Positions 47,298-63,821 of a stretch of DNA of 64,000 bases are shown piece by piece. Both the position numbers and the translations under genes were made by a program. The notes below the pieces were generated by a model, which saw only the letters and a list, made by a program, of their open reading frames with translations, was not told the origin of the DNA and searched no databases. The stretch comes from Mustela lutreola (taxonomy: Eukaryota > Chordata > Mammalia > Carnivora > Mustelidae). Each line of letters starts with the position of its first letter. The first letter of the stretch is position 1. The stretch covers positions 73,693,910-73,757,909 of the forward strand of contig NC_081303.1 in assembly GCF_030435805.1 (NCBI RefSeq). Direction: 5' to 3'.

Positions 47298-47419
47298 TTT
47301 ATTTATTTTTGTTAAAGATTTTACTTTTAAGTAAACTCTACACCCAACATGGGGCTTGAACTCATGACCCTGAGATCAAGAGTCATAGGGTCTTCTGACT
47401 GAGCCATCCAGGGGCCTCC
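47298..47419 (-). repeat. Older CAN SINE subtype
   Basis: taaactctacacccaacatg, gaactcatgaccctgagatc and gactgagccatccaggggcc. It abuts the younger element. Confidence 0.82.
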
Positions 47420-47442
47420 TCAAGATTCTTCTCTAACACAGT

Positions 47443-47595
47443 GCGAGGCGTGTTTTTTGAGCATGTGCCCCGCGCTAACACGAATCAGCTCATTTTATCC
47501 TTGTGGCACCTCTGTCACTAGCCCCATGTTCCAGACTGAGAAAACTAAGCTCCAAGGTGTTGACTGACACGCCCAGCGACACTGTGACAACGGTC
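47443..47595 (-). repeat. MIR SINE remnant
   Basis: cagctcattttatccttgtgg and gagaaaactaagctccaagg are reverse MIR. Confidence 0.55.
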
Positions 47596-48019
47596 CACGC
47601 AGCTAGGGTCCAAGCAGCTTGAGCTGGTCTGTACTCTGAAGTATTATCCTGTAGGGTGCGGCCTTCCACCCGCGGGGAAGTAGGTAGAGCGCTGTCGCGG
47701 CTGACTTCATTCCGTCGCGATGTAGGAATAAAACAGGGACACGCACATACCCCACCACATGCCCAGAATTTATAAGACAGCCACTGGGGGGTGTCCCGAG
47801 GAAGGAGGAGCAGAAGACCGACTTCATCTTACCGCTGCCTTTCCGACTTCCAGTTTGCTTTGGGAAATGCCTTTAAAACCAGTTTAGGAAGGACACAGTG
47901 ATCGCAGCCCTGCTGAGTTCCAGGTGCTTACCTATTTCACCCTGTCAGTCCTATGACCTGGCTTTATCCTCACATTATAGCACAGAGAAGTCAAGTAATT
48001 TTCCAAAGACCACACAGCT

Positions 48020-48224
48020 GGGGCGCCTGGGTGGCTCAGAGGGTTAAGGCCTCTGCCTTCAGCTCAGGTCATGATCTCAGGGTCCTGAGATCGAGCCCCG
48101 CATCGGGCTCTCTGCTCAGCAGGGAGCCTGCTTCCCTTCCTCTCTCTCTGCCTGCCTCTCTGCCTACTTGTGATCTCTGTCTGTCAAATAAATAAATAAA
48201 ATCTTTAAAAAAAAAAAAAAAAAA
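48020..48224 (+). repeat. CAN SINE, first of a pair
   Basis: Intact head and long poly(A). Flanked by aaagaccacacagct at 48005-48019 and 48226-48240. Confidence 0.95.
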
Positions 48225-48242
48225 AAAAGACCACACAGCTAC

Positions 48243-48443
48243 GGGTTTCTGGGTGCCTCAGTTGTTGGGCGTCTGCCTTCTGCTCAGGTCATGGTCTCAG
48301 GGTCCTGGGATCGAGCCCCGCATCGGGCTCCGGCTGGAAGCCTGCTTCTTCCTCTCCCTCTTCCCCTGCTTGTGTTACCTCTTTCGCTGTCCCTCTCTCT
48401 TTCTGTCAAATAAATAAATAAAATCTTTAAAAAAAAAAAAAAA
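48243..48443 (+). repeat. CAN SINE, second of a pair
   Basis: Diverged head (tttctgggtgcctcagttg). Its right flank aaagaacatacagct is a third, diverged copy of the same target. Confidence 0.93.
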
Positions 48444-50173
48444 AAAGAACATACAGCTATTAAATGGTAGAGCTAATGACGGTTGATACAGCACTGGCCT
48501 GACTCAGTGTCAATATTCCCGTGTGGCAGGTGCTGCTGCTACCTGTCCCCCAAAATCCATTCTCTTCTCTTCCTTTGGCAGCAGAACCCCTGAGTTGCAT
48601 CTGGCCGCAGGGCTGCCCAGCTGAACACTACATTTCCCACTGTCCCTTGCAGCCGTGAGGCATGTACATGTGACTACATGCTGACCAATGAGGTCTGAGC
48701 AGAGGGGACGCGTGTTGGCCAGGTCCTCCCTTGGGGGGGGGGGCTTATTTTCCCCGCACTTCCTCTTTCCCTCCTGCCGGCTGGGAAGAAGGGCTCTGCT
48801 GCCGCCGAGCAGCCATTTTAGACCAGGGCAGGGGAAACCTGTGTGGGGGCTATGGGGCGTCCTGTGGACTCCCCGAGCTCCGCGAACCGGGGCTGCTTTC
48901 AAGGGAGAGGATCAAATTTGTCTCTGTCCCTGTTTAAAGGCAGGGTATGTCGGGCTTTGTTAACAGGAGGTGGACCTGCGTCCCACACAAGACATCGTGA
49001 ATGCCTGACGAGGTGCCAAGGAAGGTGAGCCGCCGTGTCCCCAGCCGCCTGTTCCATGTGCGGCACAGGCTAGGTCCCCGGCAGGCATTTTAACGGCTCC
49101 TCAAACTCTCAGGGTGAAATACTTCACAGTGTATAGAAGCCCTCTTCCCTGACACGAGCGAGAATGGGTTATTTCATTTCCATTTAAAAATGCATCCGTT
49201 TGCCATCTGTCAGAGTGCGGCCGGCGTCTTCTGGAGCCCAGGACCGGAGCTCTGTGACCCGAACCTCATTACGGGTCACCTGCACTTTCCAGGCTGCTTC
49301 CTGGAGGTGGAACAGTTAATGGCGTGTTTGAAGCAATCTGAGTGCAAAATTTATCTAGTTTTTTACTATTTTGCCCCAAAATGTGATCATCGTCTTGCTC
49401 ACATCTCATTCACAGTAGTTTTTGAATTGACTCACCTTAATCAAGACTTCCAAAGATTCAGCTTCGTTTTCATACAAACAGGGCTTGTTTTCACACTTTG
49501 TTCATCAGTTTGTGTAATATTTAATTGAATCATGAGTTCCAAGAACACAGGCAGTCGGTGTGAGCACATTGGGTACCAAAAAACGGGGTGGCAAGCCGCA
49601 CGGCACTCGCCGAGGTGCTCCCCGGCCGGGTTTGAATCCTGGCTTCCCCGCTTCTCAGTTGTGTGGCCGGGAGGACACGCATGTTCTCCTCGTCTGTGAA
49701 AGGGGGTCGTCTGCCGTGAGAACTGCAGGAAAAAACCCTTGGGAAACGCTCAGAGCCGGGTGTGGTGGGCGCTGACTGAACCACACACTTTCCAAAATGT
49801 GGTGGCCGCTGGCGGCAGCGTCCGGCACGCCTGAGGGGCTGTGTCCCCAGCCCGTGACTCTCGTGGGGGCGGTGCAGTCCATCTGTGGGCTGAGAAGTGT
49901 CCCTGTAGCATTTCAGCCCCATTTCCACTTCGAGAAGGTGGAGGTCTGGAGCGAGTCCATGACTGCAAAGCCTGCTGACCAAGATGTCACAGCTTTTAGA
50001 GCAGCGAGGCCTCGGCAGTCATGAGGTCTGGATCCAGAAGGAAAAAGGGGAAATTCACGGACCATTTTCCCTCCTTCTTTTGCCCGTTGAGTCCCAAACT
50101 CTCAACAAAGAACAAACGGAACACCTCAGTGCCCAGACTGCAAAGGCCCTGTTCAGCCGACAGAGTTGCCCTC

Positions 50174-50359
50174 TTTTTTTTTTTTTTTTTTTAAAGATTT
50201 ACAGACAGAGATCACAAGCAGGCAGAGAGAGAGAGAGAGGAGGAAGCAGGCTCCCCGCCGAGCAGAGAGCCCAATGCAGGGCTCGATCCCAGGACCCCGG
50301 GATCATGACCTGAGCTGAAGGCAGAGGCTTTAACCCACTGAGCCACCCAGGTGCCCCCA
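50174..50359 (-). repeat. CAN SINE
   Basis: Duplication gttgccctctt / ggtgccctctt. It lies about 115 bases past the TTC24 stop codon and may fall within its 3' UTR. Confidence 0.9.
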
Positions 50360-50473
50360 GAGGTGCCCTCTTGCCAGTGGTGTTCCCTTGTGCGTCCATA
50401 GGGCACCGGACACCGGGGAAGAGCCTTGGTCCCAGAGACCACAGAGGCCACACTCAGGGCCGGCAGAGTGGGG

Positions 50474-55369
<4,896 letters not shown>

Positions 55370-55611
55370 CTACTATCACCTCGGGGTGTCAAGGCCTTCT
55401 CTCTGTCATCGTACTTTGCCTCAGCGACCGTCCTGGGGCCCCATCAAGCCTTCCTCTAATGTCCCAACTAATTCTTAGTTCTTCGGAACTAAGTAACAGT
55501 GCCCTCCAGAAAGCCTCCCCCCTCGACCATCTGGGTCCTTCTGGACTCCCAGAGCACCTAGGCCTGTGTCCTTCACGGCGTCCATCACGCCAGGTTAAAG
55601 TTGCTGACTTT

Positions 55612-55811
55612 CGGGCGCCTGGGTGGCTCAGTGGGCTAAGCCGCTGCCTTCGGCTCAGGTCATGATCTCAGGGTCCTGGGATCGAGTCCCGCATCGGGCT
55701 CTCTGCTCAGCGGGGAGCCTGCTTCCTCCTCTCTCTCTCTGCCTGCCTCTCTGCCTGCTTGTAATCTCTGTGTGTCAAATAAATAAATAAATCTTTAAAA
55801 AATAAATAAAT
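55612..55811 (+). repeat. CAN SINE with perfect 15-base duplication
   Basis: aaagttgctgacttt at 55597-55611 and 55812-55826. The element is near consensus, so probably young. Confidence 0.96.
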
Positions 55812-58800
55812 AAAGTTGCTGACTTTCTTGTCTGTCTCTCCTGCTAGATCAGGGGAGATCTGAAGGGGCCGGCACAGACCACGTTCTCCATAAATGTTCA
55901 CGGACCGAGATGGACACAACGATGCGAGCGCACCTTACACCTCTGAGCTGTGCGCTGGGAACCGGCTTAACGAGGGGAAAGCCATGTAACATACGTGTTG
56001 CCTACATGTTCCCACGCCCACACGATCCTCACTGAGGGAGCGAAGGAGCAGACCGAAGAACATGCGGGGCCTCTGCCCGTCGCCGCCTCCATGCTGTTCC
56101 TCCCCGGACACCCAGCCACTCACAAGGACAGGTGCTCCTGCTGCCTGATCCCAAGGTGTAGATCAAGCCAGCCGTCGGGGAGCGCCTGCTGCATACTCGG
56201 GGAGCGCCTGCGGCATACAAGCAGCCGCCGGGCACCAGGGGCACGGAGCTGAACGGGCTAGTGAGTTGGCAAGGAGGCAGCTTGGTGGGCAGAACGCTGT
56301 CTCTCCCTTCACTGCCCACACCCTCTCAGGGGACCTCTTTCCCCATGGCCGGCTAGTCCTGGTCCCCCAGCACCCTGCGGTGGCGTCAAATATGCTTTTC
56401 CCCACCAGGATCTCACCTCTCCCCTGGAAAGGCGAAGGAAGCCTTTTCCTGAGCTCTCCTCCCAGGGGCCGGAGAAAGGCGTGGCAGAGGCTCGGCCTGG
56501 GCTCTCAGCCCCTCTCCTCTCCTTTGTCGCTCCCCCTCTTTTCTGAGAGAGGCAGGCAGAGGTGATCCTCCTTTTAAGGAAATTCCCCGTGACCAAGAAC
56601 ACCTGGGAATCTTGCCTTCAAGGGCCTCATCCGTGGGGCGTGCCTAGCTACCCCCCACCAGGCCTTGGGGCCCCAGCCTTACCTCCCTTCTGGAATGGTC
56701 CCTCTGGCTTGGGTTACCTGGCCAAGCTCTGAGCTCAGAGCCCTGGGGTTACCAGACAACCAGGTACCGCCCTCCACTCCTAGGAATGTTTTGATGGACA
56801 GCTCAGGCGCCCTATCTTAGTGCTGCGCCACTGACAGCAGTCAGGGTGGGCTCGGTTACCGGCATTCCATTGCCCCTCCTGTCCCCCTCACCCCTGCACA
56901 CACCCCTCACGCCCCTCCCTGCAAGCAAGGACTCAAAGCGTGCTGGCTTGTTACCAGTTATGACCTCAGGGATGCTCTGTCCCGTACTGTCACTCTCTGG
57001 AGGAGGGGACCAGGCTCAGGAAGCAGGTGGGACCACCCCGAGGTCACAGAGCAGTGGTGGAGCTGGGATCAGAACCCGGAGTCTCTGATTCTGGGCTAAT
57101 CAGCCTCGGATTCTTTCCAGTGCACTGTGACTGCACGCTTTAATGAGGCCTGGACTGCTCTAGAAGTGAACCCTTCCACAAGCACACAGACACGCGCACT
57201 GGTACATTTCACATTTGGGAGTGGGGTTAAAGTTGATGATCAGGAAGGGCCTGGAGATCAGAAGAGTCTCTTTGCATTCCCAGTCCTTTGCCCCGCTCCG
57301 CTGATCTGCAACCTCCATGTTCTGCTTAATGAGAGGACAGCAGGCCCCAGGACGACAGGTGCCTGCGGGGCTACCCCAAGCAGGGTGGCCTGCAGCAGAA
57401 AGAAAACACCCTCATTTCCTGGCGGAGAGGTCTCTTTTAAGTAAAGAGGCCTTTGCCAGAAACAAAATTACCAGGAAGCCACTGCCCCCCCGCCCCCCGC
57501 ACTGGGCAGCCTTTGCTGAGGGCCTGCGTGGTGCTGGGTGCCACATATGGGGCCCACGGCCAAAGCAGGCTTTCTCGGCCGCCACCGCTCCTGCCTACAG
57601 GTTGGCCTCCAGGATGCCACCAGAGCCTGCCCAGGGCCAAACAGGCAGCTCAGGCCGTGGCCACTCAGCAGGCTTCCTTTAAGAGAAAAGCTTGGGGAGG
57701 AGGCAGGGACTGAAACTATGCTTGCCAAGTTCCGCTGACCTCTCCATGTCCTAGGGACCCTTTCTGAATCACCTGCTTGTTTGATTTCCACTTTAGGTGA
57801 CGTATCCTTGCCACTGTCTCCTCACTTGGCCTCCAGGCTCCACTGTGTCCTGGATCCTTCTCTTCCCTGCTCTCCTTTGCTGCCTGTCCACCCTTGAATG
57901 CAAACAGACCCCACCCGTCTGCCCTTTGTGTAGACACTTCCATGAACGCTCCAATTAGTCCTCTGACTTTCCTACTAATGATAAGCCTGTCATTTCTAAA
58001 ATTAGATTCTAGACTCGGCTCGTCCATGTGAAATTTCTGTATCCCCCCATCCACCCATCCCCCGTTCCTGGCGTCAGCTGGAACCATGGGAGGCATCCTT
58101 GACCCTGTACTTGGTCCTATTGGTTCGACCTCTGAGCCCTCTCCCCATACTATTAACACTCAGTGCGTGTCATTGCCGCGTGTGGTCCCTAACGCCGCTC
58201 TGCAAGAAATACTCTCCTGCGGCCCTGATTCCGGCGCCTGTTGCACTGGGATGGTGGAGACAACGTGAGTCAGCTGGGTTGGCCCCTCCTTTCTGCCACG
58301 GCGGAGGCCAAGTTGGAGGGAGTATGAGATGTTAAGACTTGAGAGGGAAGGCCCGTTGGGTCCTTAGCCGTCTCCTTACTATCGTCTTGGGCCCCGAGCC
58401 CAAGTGGAAGAGGGGGTAACTCATCCGGGCACCTCCTTTCTGGCTGGGTTGGGGGTTTCTGTATATAAGGGCCTCATTACAGCTCTGTTCCCTGTGAGGG
58501 TCCGGCTGCCCGGGTCCTTCCCGGAAAGCAGGGAGTGGGACCTCTATCAGCAGGCGTCTAGGTTCTCACCACTTCCCAGCGTGGAGGGTTTGCAAAGGAG
58601 CACGGTTCTCACCTCAGGGAGCACCCGCGCTCCCCACGTCTCCCACCATTTTGTCTCGACTCTGAGTCGCTTCTGCTCTTCTGAAGGTTTGGAGATTTTC
58701 TGTTGTCTGCCCCTTCAAGTCTCTCGCCTGGGGCTAGGAGCCTAGGCTGCCTTGCCGCCTGACTGGGCATTGGTGGGTGGGGGGCGGGCAGGGCAAAATG

Positions 58801-59135
58801 GAAGCTGCCAGAGGGGGACGCTGACTCCACGATATGGCAGAAAGCTGTCATGATGGTGTCTACTAGTTCAGACCTCACTATCTCTCGCCCGCACTGCCGC
58901 CGCCCGCTCTCAGGTGCCCTCTGCCCCAGCTTAACCCTGCTCAGAGCTCCTCTGCAGAAAGAATCTTTATAACATGCAAACAGTGTACAGTGTTCTTTGG
59001 CTCCTGGCTCTTCCCTGGCTCTTCCCCGGTGCCATCCCGAGGCCTCCAGCTGCGCCACTGCAGCCCGGCCGGCCGGGGCCCCTCCAGGCTCTCTTCGTCC
59101 CTCTCCCTCTGTACAACCACACTCGCTTGTCATTT

Positions 59136-59340
59136 CCCGAACTCCCTCCGCACTCCTGCAGGTGCTGTTTCACTGACTGAAATGCCTCTCTCCTGTGGCC
59201 TGATGAATTCTTGCTCCCTTTCCAACCCAGATCAGCTGCCGCCTCCACTAGGAAGTCTTCCTGTCCTTCACTGCCCTTAACCTCATTACCGCAGTGACCT
59301 CATCCCTCGGAATATCCCCGATCTCTGATGTGGTTGACTC
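59136..59340 (+). repeat. L2 LINE fragment
   Basis: ctaggaagtcttcctgtcc and cctcattaccgcagtgacctc resemble the L2 3' region. Confidence 0.45.
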
Positions 59341-59401
59341 TATGACCGTCACTCAGTCCAGAACAGCAGCTTTAGGGCATGAATTATACTGACTTTTTAA
59401 A

Positions 59402-59571
59402 GGATTGTATTGTTGTTGTTTTTTAAAGATTTTATTCATTTATTTGACAGAGATCACAAGTAGGCAAAGAGGCGGGGGTGTTGGGGTGGTGGTGGTGAAG
59501 CAGGCTCCCCGCTGAAACTATGACCCGAGCAGAAGGCAGAGGCTTAGCCCACGGAGCCACCCAGGCGCCCC
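59402..59571 (-). repeat. CAN SINE
   Basis: gattttattcatttatttgac and ggagccacccaggcgcccc with an internal G/T-rich interruption near 59475-59500. Confidence 0.88.
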
Positions 59572-59582
59572 TAAAAATCGTG

Positions 59583-59685
59583 TTGTTTTTTTAAAGCACC
59601 CTGTGCACCCGCCGAGGGGCTCGAACCTACGACCCCCCAGGTCAGGAGCGGCGCGCGCTACCGACTGACCCAGACACGTGCCCCC
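59583..59685 (-). repeat. Older CAN SINE subtype
   Basis: gaggggctcgaacctacgac, gaccccccaggtcaggagc and gactgacccagacacgtgccc. Confidence 0.72.
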
Positions 59686-59779
59686 AGTTCGGCTGCTTTC
59701 CCTCCGCATCCACGCTTTCCAGTTCCCTGCAAGGTGGCCTGCACGTTAACAGGAGCCAAGAAGGCTAGGGGAGGCGCAG

Positions 59780-60660
59780 CGGGGTTCAGGGGAGCATGAG
59801 GGGGAAACGAGGGAGGCCAGGGCAGCCGAGGAGCCCTACAGGAACCGCAGCAGCCCCCCGCGCGGCAGAGCCCAGCGCGGACCCCGTGGCCCCCGCAGCC
59901 ACCACCTCCGCACCCGGCGGCGCGGCTGCGCCTGCGCCGCCCGGAACTACAAATCCCAGCGGCCCCCGCGACTCGGGCCGGAAGTGCTGTCCAGCTGCGG
60001 CGACGGGGAGGGCGGCGGCCCGGCGGCGGGAGATTCAAACCTGGAAGGAGGAGGAACATGGAGCGGCGGAGAGCGGGCGCGGGCCCCGCGCTGTGTGAGT
60101 GCAGAGCCGGCCGAGGAGGGCGGCGGGCCTGCGCCAGTCGGGTCTCGGGCGGGCTCGGGTGGAGGCGGGAGCGGCGAGACGCCCGACGCCGCCGCGCTTC
60201 ACGGCGTCCAGGGTTTGCTCCGGCGCCCGCGAGTCCGGGGTCCGGGCGGCGGGGGGGGCCCGGGCGGCCCCACCAGAAGGCAGCAGTGCCGGGCGGCAGG
60301 CGTGCTGGCCGAGCGCCGCCGCCGACGGGACGCCCGGAGCGCTCGGCTTCGCGGGTGCCGAGACGGTGCGGAGACCGCGGGGCGGGCCGGGGAGCCCTTC
60401 GGGGCTCGCTCCTCGGCCGTGTCCCGCGGCTTCAGCTCCGGGGGTCGGGCCGGGGCCCCTGACCCGCGTTTGCAACAGCACCGCTTCTCCGCTGCCCCGG
60501 GGGATCAGGCGGTGGCCTAAGGGCCGCATTTGCAGAAGCGCCGCTGTCGAGAGAGGCTGGGGCCGGGTCGGCGGCCGGGAGGCTGCTGCCTGACCTCCGC
60601 GCCGAAGGCCACATCTCTCCGCTCTCCGGCCAGCGGGGTCCGGAAACTAAGGCCGCGTTC
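59780..60660. promoter_or_regulatory. IQGAP3: CpG island and IQGAP3 promoter
   Basis: CpG-dense from about 59790 through exon 1. It contains a ZNF143-like site (ACTACAAATCCCAG, 59946-59959), an ETS site (CCGGAAGT, 59978-59985) and GGCGGGAGATTCAAA at 60025-60039. The last pairs an E2F-like box with a reverse CHR-like TTTGAA, fitting a cell-cycle gene. The TSS is probably between 59960 and 60030. Confidence 0.75.
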
Positions 60661-60721
60661 AGGATCTGTTGAAGCAGAGCTAGTTCTGGACCCCAGAAGC
60701 CGGAGGACTGATGGTTTTCAC

Positions 60722-60757
<36 letters not shown>

Positions 60758-61962
60758 CCGTGTGTTGACGTGCTTAACTGCCGGGTCCAGTAAGCCCTGC
60801 CCCTCGTCCAGGTCACGTTGCTGGATATGCAGTGTAAGGTGAAGAGCCGGACTGACTTCGAGTGTTGGGTCCAAGACAGAGTTGTCTCTCCTCAAGTCCT
60901 CTGTGTTTGTTTCGTGTGTGTGTACAAAGTTCTCTCACCCTGCTTGATTTTTTTTTTTTTTAAAGATTTTATTTATTTATTTGACCGTCAGAGATCACAA
61001 GCAGGCAGAGAGGCAGGCAGAGAGAGGAGGAAGCAGGCTCCCTGCAGAGCAGAGAGCCCGATGCGGGGCTCGATCCCAGGACCCTGAGATCCTGACCTGA
61101 GCTGAAGGCAGAGGCTTAACCCACTGAGCCACCCAGGCGCCCCACCCTGCCTGATTTAAAAAAAAAAAAAAGATTTTATTTATTTATTAGAGAGCACGGG
61201 GCAGAGGCAGAGGGAGAAGCAGGCTCCCCCCTGAGCAGGGAGCCCAATTCGGGGCTGGATCCCAGGTCCCAGGGATCATGACCTGAGAGAAAGCCGATGC
61301 TTAAGGACTGAGCCATTCAGGCGCCCCACATTTTTATCTAATGCTAATCTGTGTTTCCTGAGAATAAAGATCCACCAGTCCAGGGCCTGACCAGGGCCTG
61401 ACCGAGAGAAGGTAGCATAGGAATGACTGGTTGTTGAGGGATGAGTCCCAGATGGTCCTCCTAACGCAGCCTCTGGGAGGGGCCTGAGAAGGATGACGCA
61501 GGTCCAGGTCTTGGAGAACTCAGAGGCTGTTAGGGATGAAATAAGTGGCTGCGTTCCCAGCCATGGAGGAGTCTGGACATCCGCGCGGGAGCCCTGAGGG
61601 AAGGGCTTGGAGTCATCCAGATGGAGGAGTCAGGAGATGGCTGGAGGGAAGGAGCATGGAGCACCTCTGTCACGGGGGTGCTGACCAGGGCAGCTTTATG
61701 GGACGGGGGCCGAGGACCAGAGCCAGGGGTGTCAGGAAGAGGGGGGCGCATGTGGGTGCTTTGGGTCTCGGGGCAGAGTTGCCCAAGAAAGTCTGTTGAG
61801 AAGCAGCTTCAGTGCCCTGGCCCTTTGTCCAACACTCCTCTCCTCCACCAACCTTGTCCCGCTTCCCTCCTCAGACGAACGCCTCACGGCCGAGGAGATG
61901 GATGAGCAGAGGCGACAGAATGTTGCCTATCAGTACCTGTGCCGGCTGGAGGAAGCCAAGCG
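60058..61962 (+). CDS. IQGAP3: IQ motif-containing GTPase-activating protein 3, first two coding exons
   Basis: IQGAP3 is a scaffold that binds actin through a CH domain and Rac1/Cdc42 through its GRD; it is expressed in proliferating cells. Exon 1 is 60058-60094 (MERRRAGAGPAL, donor CTGT|GTGAGT). Exon 2 is 61875-61962 (acceptor CCTCAG, donor AAGCG|GTGAGC). The join gives YERLTAEEMDEQRRQNVAYQ and YLCRLEEAKR, essentially the human sequence just before the CH domain. The next exon (starting WMEACLKEEL in human) was not found, so intron 2 continues past the right edge. Only about 41 of some 1630 residues are present. Confidence 0.96.
60725..60756. repeat. (GT)n microsatellite, about 16 units
   Basis: Perfect TG run in IQGAP3 intron 1. 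Confidence 0.95.
60951..61142 (-). repeat. CAN SINE
   Basis: Duplication caccctgcttgattt (60936-60950) / caccctgcctgattt (61143-61157). IQGAP3 intron 1. Confidence 0.95.
61158..61327 (-). repeat. CAN SINE
   Basis: Starts right at the end of the previous element's target duplication. gcagaggcagagggagaagc body and ccattcaggcgcccc end. Confidence 0.9.
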
Positions 61963-62059
61963 GTGAGCCAGGGGCCTGCCCCCGTCTGCTCCCCCGTTTC
62001 CCACCCTGCCCACTCCAGGGGCCTACCCTCTAGCAGATGTAAAAGGCCTGGGGTCCTTC

Positions 62060-63175
62060 TCTTTTAAGAGTTTATTTTGTTAGCGTGGTTTTGGGTTCAA
62101 GATTAAGAGGAAGGTCGAGATTCCCCAGGTACCCCCGGCCCTCACACGTGTCCCCGGCCCTCACACGTGCCCCCGGCCCCCACACGTGCCCCCGGCCCCC
62201 ACACGTGCCCCCGGCCCCCACACGTGCCCCTGGTCCTCACACGTGCCCCCGGCCTTCACACGTGTCCCCGGCCCCCACACATGCCCCCGGCCCCCACACG
62301 TGCCCCCGGCCCCCACACGTGCCCCCGGCCCCCACACGTGCCCAGCCTCCCTGTCAACATCTGCAGGCGGGGCGTGCTCGTTACTACCGATGAGCTCACC
62401 TGGACACGTAGCCTCCCAAAGTCCGTGGCTGACCTTGGGGATCACTCTGCCTTCAAAATCCTCCGTGCTCTGCCTCTTTTTGTCCCCCATCCCGCCCCCT
62501 GGCAAGCACTCCTCTCTTCTCTCGTCTCCTTGGCTTCTCCGTGGTTGGAATCACACAGTACGAGCCTTTTCAGACTGACTTCTTTCACTTAGTCGTACGC
62601 ATTCAAGGTTCTTCCGTGTCTCTCGGGGCTTGACAGCTCGTTCTGTTTTAGCGCTGACCGGCCTTCCGTTGTCTGGATGGACCTCGGTTTTCTAGTCCGT
62701 CACCTACGGAAGGACGTCTTGGTTGCTTTCGAGTTGGGCGCTTGTGAACGAAGCCTCCATACACGGCGGCGTGCAGGTGTTCGTGGGCCGCGTGTTGTAA
62801 GTCCTGTGGGTGAATACCAAGGAGCACCACTGCTGGATCACGGGGCGGGAGTGTGTCTCGTTTTGTAAGAAATCACGAAATTTCTAGAGTGGCTGCAGCA
62901 TCTCAGCGGTCCCAGCAGCCGGGACCGGGACCGGGAGCTCCTGGTCCCGCTCGTCCTCGTCAGCATCCCGTGTGGTCAGGGCCCCAGATTGCGGCCAATC
63001 TGATAGGTGCGTGGTGGAGTCTCACTGCTTTCGTTTCCATTTCCCCCGCGGCACGTTCTCCCCCACCTGATTGTGGGGGATCTTTCCAGACGCTCGGTTC
63101 CCATCCCTGCATCTTCCTCGGGGCCGTGTCTGTCAGTCGGCATCTGTGGCCCGTATTCTGATCAGTTGTTTGTTC
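62060..63175 (+). repeat. Old L1 fragment in IQGAP3 intron 2
   Basis: ggttggaatcacacagtacg, gacttctttcacttagtcgt, gtgggtgaataccaaggagc and agtggctgcagcatc match an L1M segment. A minisatellite has expanded inside its left part. Confidence 0.55.
62132..62340 (+). repeat. 19-bp minisatellite, about 11 units, each with an E-box
   Basis: Unit CCCCCGGCCCCCACACGTG. CACGTG recurs every 19 bases from 62145; ten of eleven are intact (62278-62283 reads CACATG). Confidence 0.95.
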
Positions 63176-63182
63176 TTGTTGT

Positions 63183-63286
63183 GTGAGTGTGTGTTTCAGT
63201 GAGCTCTGAGCCTGACGTGGGACCCGAACTCATGACCCCAAGATCAAGAGTCACGTGCTTCACCCACTGAATCAGCCAGGCACCCT
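63183..63286 (-). repeat. Older CAN SINE subtype
   Basis: gacccgaactcatgaccccaag and gaatcagccaggcaccc. Confidence 0.75.
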
Positions 63287-63296
63287 GTTCTCTGTG

Positions 63297-63501
63297 TATT
63301 TATTTATTTATTTATTTTAAGACTTTAGTTATTTATTTGACAGACAGAGATCACAAGTAGGCAGAGAGGCAGGCAGAGAGAGAGGAGGAAGCAGGCTCTT
63401 CGCCAAGCAGAGAGCCTGATGCGGGGCTCGATCCCAGGATCCCGAGATCATGACCTGAGATGAAGGCAGAGGCTTAACCCACTAAGCCGCCCAGGCGCTC
63501 C
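63297..63501 (-). repeat. CAN SINE
   Basis: (TTTA)n start, gatcacaagtaggcagagagg, end ccgcccaggcgctcc. Confidence 0.9.
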
Positions 63502-63531
63502 TCTTTGTATATTTCAGATACTAGTGTTTTT

Positions 63532-63732
63532 AATTTTTTTTTTTTTAAGATTTCATGTATTTATTTGACAGAGAGAGAGACAGCGGGAGAGGGAACACAA
63601 GCAGGGGGAGTGGGAGAGGGAGAAGCCTGCTTCCCGCTGAGCAGGGAGCCCGATTCGGGACTCGATCCCAGGACCCTGGGATCACTACCTGATCCGACGG
63701 CAGACGCTTAACGACTGAGCCACCCAGGCGCC
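63532..63732 (-). repeat. CAN SINE
   Basis: Flanked by agatactagtgttttta and agatactggtctttta. It interrupts an L1 segment (tagatatgtattttgcaaat). Confidence 0.92.
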
Positions 63733-63821
63733 CAGATACTGGTCTTTTATTAGATATGTATTTTGCAAATATTTTCTTCCCATGTCTTCCCATTTTCTTT
63801 TCTGAGCAGAAGTTTTTCATT

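Larger units (their letters stand above)
47930..48480 (-). repeat. MIR SINE split by two CAN SINEs
   Basis: The MIR sequence (tcctcacattatagcacag, aagtcaagtaattttccaaa, accacacagct) resumes after 48444 as acatacagctattaaatgg. Its middle is interrupted twice. Confidence 0.65.
46621..50473. other. Intergenic region between NAXE and TTC24
   Basis: No exon was recognised. It holds MIR remnants, six or more CAN SINEs and otherwise unique sequence. The TTC24 3' UTR begins at 50473; I found no convincing poly(A) signal close to it. Confidence 0.5.

Noticed and set aside
62132-62340. CRISPR-like regular spacing
   Set aside because: Units are contiguous with no unique spacers; it is an ordinary minisatellite in a mammalian intron.
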